Shown here: positions 1 through 8,459 of the stretch, piece by piece
How the letters are laid out: each line of letters opens with the position of its first letter
How positions within the stretch are numbered: the stretch's first letter is position 1
Assembly (NCBI GenBank): GCA_041574955.1
Contig: JBFGNS010000157.1
Location: 1-9,701 of the forward strand
DNA length: 9,701 nucleotides
Reading direction: 5' to 3'
Source: CALZJC01 sp041574955
Lineage (GTDB): Bacteria; Acidobacteriota; Thermoanaerobaculia; Multivoradales; JAHEKO01
Program-made: the position numbers and the translations under genes
The notes under the pieces: model-generated
Told to the model about the DNA's origin: nothing
Seen by the model: only the letters and a program-made list of their open reading frames with translations
The model's database searches: none

Positions 1-44
1 AGCTCGAGTCGCTGCGCGCGGCGCGGGCGGCAGGGGCCGAGCGG
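1..44 (+). repeat. Truncated left-most copy of the coiled-coil DNA repeat
   Basis: The first bases match the 3' part of the repeat unit seen at 316 onwards (agctcgagtcgctgcgcg, followed by a similar Ala/Gly/Glu-coding stretch). The same landmark recurs at 1, 316, 568 and 736, so the repeat array continues beyond the left edge. Confidence 0.7.
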
Positions 45-2891
45 GTGGAGGAGCTGACCGCCGAGCAGGCGGCGCGGGCCAATGAGCTGGCGTCGGCGAG
101 AGAGACGTTGGCGGAGGTGTCGGCTGAGCGGGACGATCTGCAGTCGGCGCTGGCGGCCGAAGGGTCTCGCCTGTCGGCGGTGACGGCTGAGCGAGACGCT
201 CTGTCGTCGGAGCTGGCCACCGAGCGCACCCGGTTGTCGGCGGTGACGGCGGAGCGGGACGAGCTGGGCGAGGAGCTGTCGTCGGAGCGTGCGGCCCGCG
301 AGAGCCTGTCGTCGGAGCTCGAGTCGCTGCGCGCGGCGCGAGCGGCGGGCACCGAGCGGACGGAGGAGTTGATCGCCGAGCAGGCGGCGCAGGCCGGCGA
401 GCTGTCGGCGGCGCGACAGGAGCTGGCGGCGGTGTCGGCCGAGCGCGCCGAGCTGGTCGCCGAGCTGGCTGCGGAGCGCTCCCGGTTGTCGGCGGTGACG
501 GCGGAGCGTGACGAGCTGGGCGAGGAGCTGTCGTCGGAGCGTGCGGCCCGTGAGAACCTGTCGTCGGAGCTCGAGTCGCTGCGCGCGGCGCTGGCGGCGG
601 GCACCGAGCGGACGGAGGAGCTGATCGCCGAGCTGGCTGCCAAGAGCTCCCGGTTGTCGGCGGTGACGGCTGAGCGTGACGAGCTGGGCGAGGAGCTGTC
701 GTCGGAGCGTGCGGCGCGCGCGGGTTTGTCGTCGGAGCTCGAGTCGCTGCGTGCGGCGAGGGCGGCGGGCGCCGAGCAGGCGGATGAGCTGGCCGCGGAG
801 CAGGCGGCCTTGGCCGGTGAGCTGGCAGCGATGCGCGAGGAGCTGTCGTCGGTCGCCGCCGAGCGCGACGAGCTGGCGGCGGCGCTGCCGGTGGAGCGCA
901 CGCGGGCGACCGGGCTCGACCGGGAGCTGGCCGAAGCCCGGGCTGCCGCGGCGAAGCTGAGCGGCGCGCTCGAGCAGGCCCGTGCCGAGCTGACGGCGGC
1001 GCGCCAGGACGCCGAGCGCGCCGAGTCGAGCGGCGCTTCGGAGCTGGCCGCGGTCGCCGCGCAGCGGGACGAGCTGGCCGGTGAGCTGTCGGTGGAGCGC
1101 ACGCGGTCGGCCGAGCTGGCCGAGGAGCTGGCCGCCGCTCGCGCCGGCGGTGACGCGCTCAGGTCGGCGCTCGAGCAAGCGCGCGGCGAGCTGACGGCGG
1201 CGCGGCGGGGCGCCGAGCTGGTAGAGGAGCTGAGCGCGGAGCGGGCGGCCCGGGCCGGTGAGCTGGCGGCGGTGAGCGCGGAGCGCGACGCCCTGAGCGC
1301 CGAGCTCGCCGCCTTGCGCGCGGTGCTGGCGGAGCGCGACGAGCTGCTGGCCGCGGCCGCCGGTGAGCGGACCGAGCTGTCCGCCGGGCTCGACGAGCTG
1401 CGGCGCGAGAGCGCCGCCAGCGAGGAGCGTCTGACCGCCGCGGCGGAGTCGTTGCGCTCGCGGCTGGCGGTGGCCGAGGCCGAAGCGACGGAGCAGGCCG
1501 AGCTGGCGGCGCGCCGGGAGGCCGAGCTGTCCGCCCTGCGCGCCGCGCGTGCCGCGGGCGAGGAGCGTTTGGGTGAGCTGTCCTCCGTCGAACAAGAGCT
1601 GGCGGCGGTAAGCGCCGAGCGCGACGAGCTCGCCGGAGTGCTGGCGGCGGAGCGCTCGCGGCTGGCCGAGCTCGGCGAGGAGCTGTCCAGCAGCCGGTCG
1701 CAGGCGGATCAGCTCGCTGGCGCCGTCGAGGGCGAGCGGGCGGCTGCCGCCGCCGCCGGGGAGAAGCTGGCCGCGACCGAGGCCGAGCTAGCCGCCGAGC
1801 GCTCCGCCGCCGAGCGTCTGGCAGCCGAGCTCGAGGAGCTGAGAGGCCGGCTCGCTGCCACCGCGGCGGCGGCCGCCCGGCAGGCCGAGGAGCTGGCCTC
1901 CGCTCGCTCCGACGGGCGGACCCTGGAGGAGCAGGCCGAGGCGGCGCGGCAGAGCGCCGAGCGCCTGGCGGCGGTGTCTGAAGAGCGCGACTCTCTGGCG
2001 GCCGAGCTCGAGCGGCTGAGGACCGAGCGCTCGGCCGGTGCAGAGCGTCTGGCGGCCGAGATCGATGAGCTCCGCGCGCGGCTGGCCGCGGCCGCTCAGG
2101 CGGCCGAGGAGCAGGAGGTGCGGCGGTCGGCGCTGGCCGACGAGCTGAGCGAGGAGCGCGGCCGGAGCGAGCGTCTGACGGCCGAGCTCGCGGCGGTGGC
2201 GGCCAGCTCGGAGCGGTCGGTCGAGGCGCGCGAGGCGGCCCGCCAGACCGCCGGAGAGCTCGGCGAGGCGCTGGCCGCCGAGCGCGCGGAGCGCCAGCGG
2301 CTGGAGCGGGAGCTGGCCGCGTCCCGGTCGTCGGCCGAGGCCGCCGCCGCCGAGCTCGAGCAGACCACGGCCGTGCTCTCCGGTCGCGAGGGCGAGCTCG
2401 GCGAGCTGCGGGCCGAGCTCGCAGCCGAGCGGTCCGCCAGGCAGGAGCTCGCCGCGTCGCTGAGCGCGGAGCGGGCGGAGGCGGAGCGACTGGCGGACGC
2501 GCTGTCGGCGGCGCGCCACCAGGCCGCGGCGGGCGATCCGCAGCTCGAGGCCGAGAGCGAGCGGCTGCGCGTCAGCCTCGACGAACTGCGGCGCACCACC
2601 GAGGAGCGGCTGGCGCAGGCGAGCGCCGAAGCCGAGGGGCTCCGCCGGCTGCTGAGCGAGGCCGAGGCGGAAGGCGCCGCCGCCAACCGCCGCCTCGAGC
2701 GTCTGGCGACCGACCTCGAGGCGTTGCGCGCCGCGCCGCCGGCCGGGGACCAGGCGTCCGGCGAGGCGGCCGCCGCCGAAACCCGGCTGCTCAGGCACCG
2801 GCTGGAGGCGCTCGAGTGGGCCCTAGCCCAGCTGGTGCTGGCCGGCGCCGACGCCAGCGCCCTCGAGCCGTCGGGCGCCCCGCGGCGCTGA
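1..2891 (+). CDS. Long coiled-coil protein, 5' end outside window (partial)
   Basis: The reading frame is already open at the left edge (first whole codon at 3) and ends at TGA 2889-2891, giving 962 visible residues. The GTG at 45 is an internal Val inside a repeat and should not be taken as the start. Almost the whole protein is heptad-like sequence rich in Ala, Glu, Leu and Arg, with recurring units such as LSAVTAERDEL and SSELESLRA. I see no Phe, Tyr or Cys, one Trp near the C-terminus (EALEWALAQL), about three Lys, and only a handful of Pro, mostly in the last 60 residues. This predicts a rigid, soluble, very long alpha-helical rod. No Walker motif, membrane segment or enzymatic domain is visible, but an N-terminal domain may lie upstream. 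The carbamoyltransferase gene follows 16 bp later, so co-transcription is likely. The function is unknown. A scaffold, or a chain-length ruler like the coiled coil of WbdD, is conceivable. Certain: partial ORF and coiled coil. Uncertain: role. Confidence 0.88.
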   Translation, partial: LESLRAARAAGAERVEELTAEQAARANELASARETLAEVSAERDDLQSALAAEGSRLSAVTAERDALSSELATERTRLSAVTAERDELGEELSSERAARESLSSELESLRAARAAGTERTEELIAEQAAQAGELSAARQELAAVSAERAELVAELAAERSRLSAVTAERDELGEELSSERAARENLSSELESLRAALAAGTERTEELIAELAAKSSRLSAVTAERDELGEELSSERAARAGLSSELESLRAARAAGAEQADELAAEQAALAGELAAMREELSSVAAERDELAAALPVERTRATGLDRELAEARAAAAKLSGALEQARAELTAARQDAERAESSGASELAAVAAQRDELAGELSVERTRSAELAEELAAARAGGDALRSALEQARGELTAARRGAELVEELSAERAARAGELAAVSAERDALSAELAALRAVLAERDELLAAAAGERTELSAGLDELRRESAASEERLTAAAESLRSRLAVAEAEATEQAELAARREAELSALRAARAAGEERLGELSSVEQELAAVSAERDELAGVLAAERSRLAELGEELSSSRSQADQLAGAVEGERAAAAAAGEKLAATEAELAAERSAAERLAAELEELRGRLAATAAAAARQAEELASARSDGRTLEEQAEAARQSAERLAAVSEERDSLAAELERLRTERSAGAERLAAEIDELRARLAAAAQAAEEQEVRRSALADELSEERGRSERLTAELAAVAASSERSVEAREAARQTAGELGEALAAERAERQRLERELAASRSSAEAAAAELEQTTAVLSGREGELGELRAELAAERSARQELAASLSAERAEAERLADALSAARHQAAAGDPQLEAESERLRVSLDELRRTTEERLAQASAEAEGLRRLLSEAEAEGAAANRRLERLATDLEALRAAPPAGDQASGEAAAAETRLLRHRLEALEWALAQLVLAGADASALEPSGAPRR
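229..380 (+). repeat. Intragenic direct repeat, copy A
   Basis: This 152-bp unit starts at the codons for RLSAVTAERDELGEEL and runs through SSELESLRA to ELIAE. It matches copy B (481-632) with about 6 mismatches by eye, including at synonymous positions, so the duplication looks recent or homogenised. The offset is 252 bp, which is 84 residues or exactly 12 heptads. Confidence 0.85.
481..632 (+). repeat. Intragenic direct repeat, copy B
   Basis: This is the near-identical partner of the unit at 229-380. It differs at single bases such as gcgtgac versus gcgggac and agaacc versus agagcc. The next copy begins 168 bp downstream (56 residues, 8 heptads). Confidence 0.85.
649..758 (+). repeat. Intragenic direct repeat, copy C
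   Basis: The first ~65 bp are almost identical to copies A and B (RLSAVTAERDELGEELSSER coding). The match then loosens (cgggtttg in place of agagcctg) but recovers at the SSELESLR codons. Beyond about 760 the repeats persist only as degenerate protein-level similarity. Confidence 0.8.
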
Positions 2892-2907
2892 TCGGCCGCC
2901 GCCGCCC

Positions 2908-4665
2908 ATGGCCGTCATCCTCGGCATCAACGCCTTCCACGCCGACTCGGCCGCCTGTCTGGTGGTCGACGGCAGGCTGGTGGCTGCGATCGCCGAGGAG
3001 CGGTTGGGCGAGCGGCGCAAGCACTGCCCGCGGTTCCCCGCCCACGCCGTCCGCCGGGTGCTGGCCGAGGGCGGGGTGAGGCTGCGCGACGTCACCCACG
3101 TCGCGATCGCTCGCCGGCCGACCGCCAACCGCGGCGCCAAGGCGCGCTGGGTGCTGAGGCACCCCTGGCGCGGCGTGCGCGCCGCGCGCGAGAACTGGGC
3201 ACGGCGCGGCCGCACCGCCGGCGGCCTCGAGCGGCTGGCCGAGGTCTGCGACGAGGACCCGGCGCGCGTCAGCTTCGAGACCGTGCCGGTCGAGCACCAC
3301 CTGGCGCACATCGCCAGCGGCTACTACCTGTCGCCGTTCGACGGCCTCACCGCCGGTTTCTCCTACGACGCCTCGGGCGACTTCGCCAGCGTCATGGCGG
3401 CGCGCTGCGAGGGCCCGCGGATCGAGGTGCTGGACCGCGTGACCTTGCCCCACAGCCTGGGGTTCTTCTACACCGCGCTGTGCCAGCTCATCGGCTTCGA
3501 CCGCTTCGGCGAGGAGTACAAGGTGATGGGGCTGGCGGCCTACGGCGAGGACCGGTTCGCCGACGCCATGCGGCTGCTGCTGCGCCTGGTGCCGGGCGGC
3601 TGGTTCCGGCTGGCGGAGCCGTTCTTCGGCATGCACGAGGGGGGGCAGAGCGGCGCCGAGGACGAGGCCGACCGGCCGGTCCTGGGGCGGCTGTACACGG
3701 AGCGGATGACCGGGCTGCTGGGGGCCGAGCGTCGGCGCGAGGAGCCCGTCGGCCGGCGCGAGCAGGACATCGCCCGCTCCACCCAGCGCCGGTTCGAGCA
3801 GGCGGCGCGCCACTGCCTCGAGCGGCTGGCGCGGCTGGTGCCGGGGACCTCGCGGCTGGCGATGGCCGGCGGCTGCGCCCTCAACGGCGTGTTCAACGCC
3901 CGCATCCCGCGCGACACTCCGTTCAGCGAGAGCTACATCCAGCCGGCGGCCTCCGACGACGGCACCTGCCTGGGCGCGGCGTTCTACGTCTGGCACCAGG
4001 TGCTGGGCCGCGAGCAGCGCTTCCCCATGAACCACGCCTACTGGGGGCCGGAGTATCCGGACGAGCGCTGCCGCCGGGTCGCCGAGTCGTGTGGCCTGCC
4101 GCTCGACAGCCTCGATCGGGGCGAGCTGGTCCCGGCGGTGGCCCGGCTGCTCGCCGAGGGGCAGGTGGTGGGCTGGTACCAGGGACGCAGCGAGTGGGGG
4201 CCGCGGGCGCTCGGCAACCGCTCGATCCTGGCCGACCCGGCGCGGCCCGGCGTCCAGCAGCTGATCAACGACAAGATCAAGCGGCGCGAGTCGTTTCGGC
4301 CGTTCGCGCCCTCGGTGCTGCGCGAGCTGGTCCCCGAGTACTTCGAGCAGGCGATCGACAGCCCGTTCATGATGCACGTCGTGCCGTTCCGGCCGCGCTG
4401 GCGCGAGCGGCTGCCGGGCGTCGTCCACGTCGACGGCACCGGCCGGCTGCAGAGCGTCGCGCGGGAGACCAACGAGCTCTACTACGACCTGATCGCCGAG
4501 TTCAGGCGCCGCACCGGTGTCGGAGCTCTGCTCAACACCAGCTTCAACGAGAACGAGCCGATCGTCGACACCCCGGAGCAGGCGCTGGACTGCTTCCTGC
4601 GCACCGACCTGGACGCCCTGGCGCTGGGGCGCCATCTGTTGGTCAAGCCGGCGCCGGCCGGTTAG
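2908..4665 (+). CDS. NodU/TobZ-family O-carbamoyltransferase
   Basis: The 585-aa product matches the family in length (TobZ is about 570) and in both domains. Enzymes of this family use carbamoyl phosphate and ATP to make carbamoyl-adenylate in a YrdC-like domain. They then carbamoylate a hydroxyl, usually on a sugar or antibiotic, in a Kae1/ASKHA-like domain; they are cytoplasmic. The N-terminus MAVILGINAFHADSAACLV and the EERLGERRKH segment (residues 30-39) are typical. The metal-site motif EHHLAHIAS lies at 129-137, with H130 and H134 fitting the HxxxH pair. AGGCALNGVFN is at 320-330 and ASDDGTCLGAA at 348-358. The C-terminal domain has YQGRSEWGPRALGNRSILA (424-442) and KRRESFRPFAPS (458-469). 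The ATG fits the family start. No clear Shine-Dalgarno precedes it, so translation may depend on coupling to the coiled-coil gene ending 16 bp upstream. The acceptor is unknown; an envelope glycan or a secondary metabolite is most likely. Confidence 0.93.
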   Translation: MAVILGINAFHADSAACLVVDGRLVAAIAEERLGERRKHCPRFPAHAVRRVLAEGGVRLRDVTHVAIARRPTANRGAKARWVLRHPWRGVRAARENWARRGRTAGGLERLAEVCDEDPARVSFETVPVEHHLAHIASGYYLSPFDGLTAGFSYDASGDFASVMAARCEGPRIEVLDRVTLPHSLGFFYTALCQLIGFDRFGEEYKVMGLAAYGEDRFADAMRLLLRLVPGGWFRLAEPFFGMHEGGQSGAEDEADRPVLGRLYTERMTGLLGAERRREEPVGRREQDIARSTQRRFEQAARHCLERLARLVPGTSRLAMAGGCALNGVFNARIPRDTPFSESYIQPAASDDGTCLGAAFYVWHQVLGREQRFPMNHAYWGPEYPDERCRRVAESCGLPLDSLDRGELVPAVARLLAEGQVVGWYQGRSEWGPRALGNRSILADPARPGVQQLINDKIKRRESFRPFAPSVLRELVPEYFEQAIDSPFMMHVVPFRPRWRERLPGVVHVDGTGRLQSVARETNELYYDLIAEFRRRTGVGALLNTSFNENEPIVDTPEQALDCFLRTDLDALALGRHLLVKPAPAG

Positions 4666-4674
4666 TCGGCGCCG
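4649..4674. terminator. Hairpin in the tail-to-tail junction, possible bidirectional terminator
   Basis: CGGCGCCG occurs at 4649-4656 and again at 4667-4674. Each copy is itself a palindrome, and the two can form an 8-bp stem around a 10-nt loop that contains the carbamoyltransferase stop codon. Only 9 bp separate the two convergent stop codons. There is no T-tract on either side, so intrinsic termination is unproven. Such GC-rich repeats are also expected by chance here. Confidence 0.3.
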
Positions 4675-6642
4675 CTACGGCTCCAGCGGCTGGCGCAGCA
4701 CCCGCGCCATTGCCGCCGGGTCGCGCAGCATCTCGTCGAGCGTGTCTCGCAGGTGGCTCACCAGCTCGGCGTCGGCGTCGGCGATCAGGTCGCGGCGCTC
4801 CTGCGGGTCCGAGGCCAGCTCGTACAGCTCCTCGCGGGCGTCGTACCGAGCGCTCGAGTAGCGAAGGTACTTGAAGATCTTCCCCTCGCGCCGCAGCAGG
4901 AGCGCGTGCGAGCCGTCCGCCGGTGCCACCGTGGCGAAGGCGTAGCGCGGGCCGTCCGGCCGCAGCAGGCTGACGCCGTGCCACGAGGCCGGGATCGGCA
5001 GACCGAGCCGATCGACGATCGTCGGCGCCAGGTCGATCTGGCGGGCGAACTCGAGGTTGGCGTAGGACGAGGGGTCCGGGTCGTAGACCAGGACAGGGAT
5101 CCTCAGGTACAGCTGATAGAGCTCGGGGAAGTGGCCGTAGATCCGCTCGCGCCTTTCCCCCAGAGCCTCCCCGTGATCGCTCGCGATCAGCACCAGGGCG
5201 TCTTCCAGGTAGCCCTTGGCCGCCAGCCGCTCGAAGATGCCCTCGACGGTGTCGTCGGCCAGCACCACTCCGTTGTCGTAGAAGTTGACCGCCTGCCCGC
5301 GGTCGGGGCGGCCGACCACCGACAGAAGCCAGGCGCTGCTGTCGGCGGGCAGGTAGAGGTTGTGCCGCGGCTGACGCGCCGCCAGCACATGGGGCGCCAT
5401 GATGTGGAAGTACAGCAGCGTGGGAGTGCCGTCGTAGTCGGCGACGGCGTCGAGTCCCTCGTAGACCGTGCGGTCGTCGGCGGCGGCCCAGCGGCGGGAC
5501 ATCGGGCCGTCGAAGTAGCTGTCCGCCGCGGCACGGTAGAGCTGCTCCAGGCCCTGCCAGTCGTGATCGCCGGACAGGATGAAGTGCACCCGGTAGCCCT
5601 GGTCCCGCAGCAGGGTGTGCAGACCGAAGCTGCCGGGCGCGCGCGTCGCCTGGACCCTCGAGGTCAGCATGCTGCCGACCCCGCAGGGCGTCTGTGGACA
5701 GGTCGCCATCGCCAGATCGAAGGCGACCAGGGAGCCGCCGCGGTGCAGCCGCTCGAGAAAGGGTGTCGTCGCCCGGCGGTAGCCGAACAGCGACATGTGG
5801 TCCGGCCGCAGCGAGTCGGCCACGATCAGGACGACGTTGCGACGCGCGAGACCGGTCGGCCGGGGATAGGAAGCGCGCAGCTCCGCGTCCCGCGCAGCGG
5901 CATCCAGCGACTGCCAGTACTCGCCGAAGCGGGTGGGCGCGGTGTCGTTTCCGAGCAGGCCGAGGATCGGCTCGACCCCGACCAGCCGGCGGGCCAGGAA
6001 CCTCGCGCCGACCGCCTCCTTCGAGTCTGCGGACAGGCTGATGCCGGGGCGTGCGAGCACGGCCAGAGCGGCGACGGCCGCCATCAGCAGGGCGCCGGCG
6101 GCGAGGGCACCGAGCGCGCCGGGTGCGCCGCCCCGGCGCCGGCCCGGCGGGTCGATCAGGGCACCCAGCGGCCCCGACAGTACCCATGAGCCGGCCGCCG
6201 ACAGGGCGAGCACCACCGCCGCGACGAGGTAGACCCAGCCGCGCGCCACCGGCAGCGGATCGCGCAACAGATGCAGCTCCAGGACCCAGTAGTCGAGCAG
6301 GCTGTAGCTCAGGCTGTCCTGCCAGAAGGCGTGGCTGATGGCGTTGCCGACATAGAGCGTCAGCAGGGCGAGACCCGCTGCCGTCCCGAGCAGTGCGACG
6401 GTCAGCCTGCCGCCGCGGCCGCCCGGCAGCACGCCGAGCCTTCGCAGGCCGGCCAGGGCGAGCAGCGCGAGCAGCAGCAGGCAGCCGACCAGGGCGACGT
6501 GCAGGACCACCAGCCGCCGGCCGCCGCCGGAGCGGTGTGCCAGCCACGCGATGTAGGTGAACGACAGCAGCAGGGGCACCCCCAGCGCCGCCAGGGCGCG
6601 GGCCACCGGACGTCGCGTCCGCGTTGTGGAGCCCCGGGTCAT
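4675..6642 (-). CDS. Five-helix membrane protein with extracytoplasmic sulfatase/alkaline-phosphatase-fold domain
   Basis: The 655-aa product has five predicted membrane helices (about residues 14-34, 43-66, 79-99, 135-155 and 175-197), then an outward-facing catalytic domain (about 268-610). This is the architecture of EptA, LtaS and OpgB-like transferases. Sulfatase-superfamily motifs are clear: NVVLIVADSLRPDHMSLFGY (269-288, metal ligand D276), TTPFLERL (292-299), APH (416-418), IASDHGEALGER (486-497, ligands D489 and H490) and the C-terminal ELYELASDPQERRDL (605-619). The nucleophile region reads CPQTPCGVGSMLTS. The formylglycine signature CxPSR is absent, and T318 sits where EptA/LtaS enzymes carry their Thr. 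A phospho-group transferase or phosphodiesterase acting on a lipid or envelope polymer is therefore favoured over an arylsulfatase; the substrate is unknown. The start is the ATG at 6642, 8 nt after the permease stop, with GAGG correctly placed. The frame is open further upstream but there overlaps the permease gene. Confidence 0.85.
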   Translation of the reverse strand: MTRGSTTRTRRPVARALAALGVPLLLSFTYIAWLAHRSGGGRRLVVLHVALVGCLLLLALLALAGLRRLGVLPGGRGGRLTVALLGTAAGLALLTLYVGNAISHAFWQDSLSYSLLDYWVLELHLLRDPLPVARGWVYLVAAVVLALSAAGSWVLSGPLGALIDPPGRRRGGAPGALGALAAGALLMAAVAALAVLARPGISLSADSKEAVGARFLARRLVGVEPILGLLGNDTAPTRFGEYWQSLDAAARDAELRASYPRPTGLARRNVVLIVADSLRPDHMSLFGYRRATTPFLERLHRGGSLVAFDLAMATCPQTPCGVGSMLTSRVQATRAPGSFGLHTLLRDQGYRVHFILSGDHDWQGLEQLYRAAADSYFDGPMSRRWAAADDRTVYEGLDAVADYDGTPTLLYFHIMAPHVLAARQPRHNLYLPADSSAWLLSVVGRPDRGQAVNFYDNGVVLADDTVEGIFERLAAKGYLEDALVLIASDHGEALGERRERIYGHFPELYQLYLRIPVLVYDPDPSSYANLEFARQIDLAPTIVDRLGLPIPASWHGVSLLRPDGPRYAFATVAPADGSHALLLRREGKIFKYLRYSSARYDAREELYELASDPQERRDLIADADAELVSHLRDTLDEMLRDPAAMARVLRQPLEP

Positions 6643-6648
6643 CACTCG

Positions 6649-6652
6649 CCTC
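6649..6652 (-). promoter_or_regulatory. Shine-Dalgarno for the sulfatase-fold gene
   Basis: On the minus strand GAGG overlaps the permease TGA stop and lies 6 nt before the ATG at 6642. This picks that ATG (or the adjacent GTG at 6645) over any start further upstream in the open frame. Confidence 0.6.
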
Positions 6653-7441
6653 AGTATCGGGACAGGCCGCCGGAACGCCGGGCGTGCTCCACCGAGCGGT
6701 TGAAGACCGTCAGCCCGACCGGCAGCAGGACCGCCGCTTCCAGGCCGACTATGGCCAGTGCCGGCAGGAGCTCGGCCGGCGCCGTCGTGCCCAGGATGCA
6801 GCCGCGCAGCCCCGCCAGCGTAGGGGTCAAGGGTACGAGCTGCGGCAGGTGGGCCAGCGGGCCGGGCAGCACCTCGGCCGGGATGTAGGCGGTGCCGAAC
6901 AGGGTGGCGGCCCCGGACACCAGCGTCACCAGCGGATCCCCTCGCTGCCAGGCCAGAACCGCGGCGGCGGCCAGCAGGCCGAGACCGGCGAACAGGGCGA
7001 ACGCCAGCACGGTGAACGCCGCCAGCAAGGGGAGGTGCCCTGCCACCGCCCGGTGCGGTCCGGTCCACCAGGCCAGGCCGATCAAGATCAGGGCCTGTGG
7101 CGTAACCCGAGCCAGATCGTAGGCCGACGAGTAGAGCACGGCACGCACGAACGGCGTGTTGCTGGTGAACAGGATCTCGAGCGTGCCCGAGAACTGCTCC
7201 TGACGGAGGCGGCTGGCGAACGCCGACAGTGCGGTGGAGAACAGCATCGCTCCGGCGGTGCCGATCAGCACCCACGGCAGGTAGCCGCTGGCGACCCCTG
7301 GGATGGGCCGTCCGGCCAGGATGCCGGCCGCCAGGAACCACAGCAGGATCTTGCCCACCAGGGTGACCGCCTGCGAGGCGAGTGACCACGGATAGGAGGC
7401 GTCGATCAGGAAGTCGCGCCGCAGGAAGGCCAACATCTCGT

Positions 7442-7445
<4 letters not shown>
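6651..7445 (-). CDS. ABC-2 type transporter permease
   Basis: The 264-aa product has the usual ABC-2 permease length and pattern: a cytoplasmic N-terminus, then about six hydrophobic segments (roughly 27-45, 55-77, 105-127, 137-165, 170-190 and 224-247). Family hallmarks are RQEQFSGTLEILF (80-92), the coupling-helix region after the second helix, and the loop IPAEVLPGPLAHLPQLVPLT (188-207) before the last helix, which recalls the PlexLP-like element of ABC-2 exporters. It would form a homodimer in the inner membrane and pair with the ATPase encoded just upstream. The start is the GTG at 7445, which overlaps the ATPase TGA as GTGA and implies translational coupling. An internal ATG lies three codons later. 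The cargo cannot be read from the sequence; exporters of this kind carry polysaccharides, lipids, antibiotics or peptides. Confidence 0.9.
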
Positions 7446-8371
<926 letters not shown>

Positions 8372-8377
8372 CGTCGG

Positions 8378-8406
8378 ATTCTCGCCGCTGGCCGGCGGTG
8401 TGACAA
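8378..8406 (-). promoter_or_regulatory. Candidate sigma70-like promoter for the ABC/sulfatase-fold operon
   Basis: On the minus strand TTGTCA (8406-8401, 5 of 6 to consensus) is followed after 17 nt by GAGAAT (8383-8378, 4 of 6). The expected start of transcription falls at or within a few bases of the ATG at 8371, so the mRNA could be leaderless or nearly so. A weak GGCGAG also precedes the ATG. The TTGTCA and GAGAAT are among the few AT-containing stretches in the intergenic region, but the call rests on pattern only. Confidence 0.3.
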
Positions 8407-8424
8407 GCTCGCCGCGCCGCGGCG

Positions 8425-8444
8425 CCGCCCGGTTGGCCGGGCGG
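8425..8444 (+). promoter_or_regulatory. GC-rich hairpin upstream of the asparagine-synthetase-like gene
   Basis: A perfect 8-bp stem (CCGCCCGG / CCGGGCGG) encloses a TTGG loop and ends 15 nt before the ATG at 8460. A 12-bp palindrome (GCGCCGCGGCGC, 8414-8425) abuts it on the left. This could be a 5'-leader structure that affects ribosome access, or an operator. There is no T-tract to suggest a terminator. Chance formation is plausible at this GC content. Confidence 0.35.
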
Positions 8445-8459
8445 GCGCACGGCGGGGTG

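Noticed and set aside
1..760. CRISPR-like or mobile repeat array
   Set aside because: The repeats are in-frame protein-coding units with variable spacing and no unique spacers. They encode heptad coiled coil.
1..2891. SMC/Rad50/SbcC-type ATPase arm
   Set aside because: No Walker B/signature head domain follows the coil at the C-terminus, and no hinge is visible. The part upstream of the window cannot be judged.
2892..2907. Ribosome binding site for the carbamoyltransferase gene
   Set aside because: The 16-bp spacer is tcggccgccgccgccc and holds no purine-rich anti-16S match.
2791..4635. Long minus-strand open frame (614 codons) opposite the carbamoyltransferase gene
   Set aside because: It is antisense to a gene with full family motifs. 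Its translation is low-complexity Arg/Gln/Pro/His-rich, as expected from the opposite strand of GC-rich DNA.
5600..5800. Formylglycine-dependent sulfatase active site in the minus-strand membrane protein
   Set aside because: The needed CxPSR/CxAxR signature is absent. The nearby Cys residues (C315, C320) are in the wrong sequence context.
4753..6189. Plus-strand open frame of 478 codons opposite the sulfatase-fold gene
   Set aside because: It is antisense to a protein with clear sulfatase-superfamily motifs, and no recognisable motif is present in it.
6643..7389. N-terminal extension of the sulfatase-fold protein to a 904-residue form
   Set aside because: The extra frame lies entirely within the permease gene and has no membrane or domain pattern. 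A good Shine-Dalgarno and the first membrane helix support the ATG at 6642.
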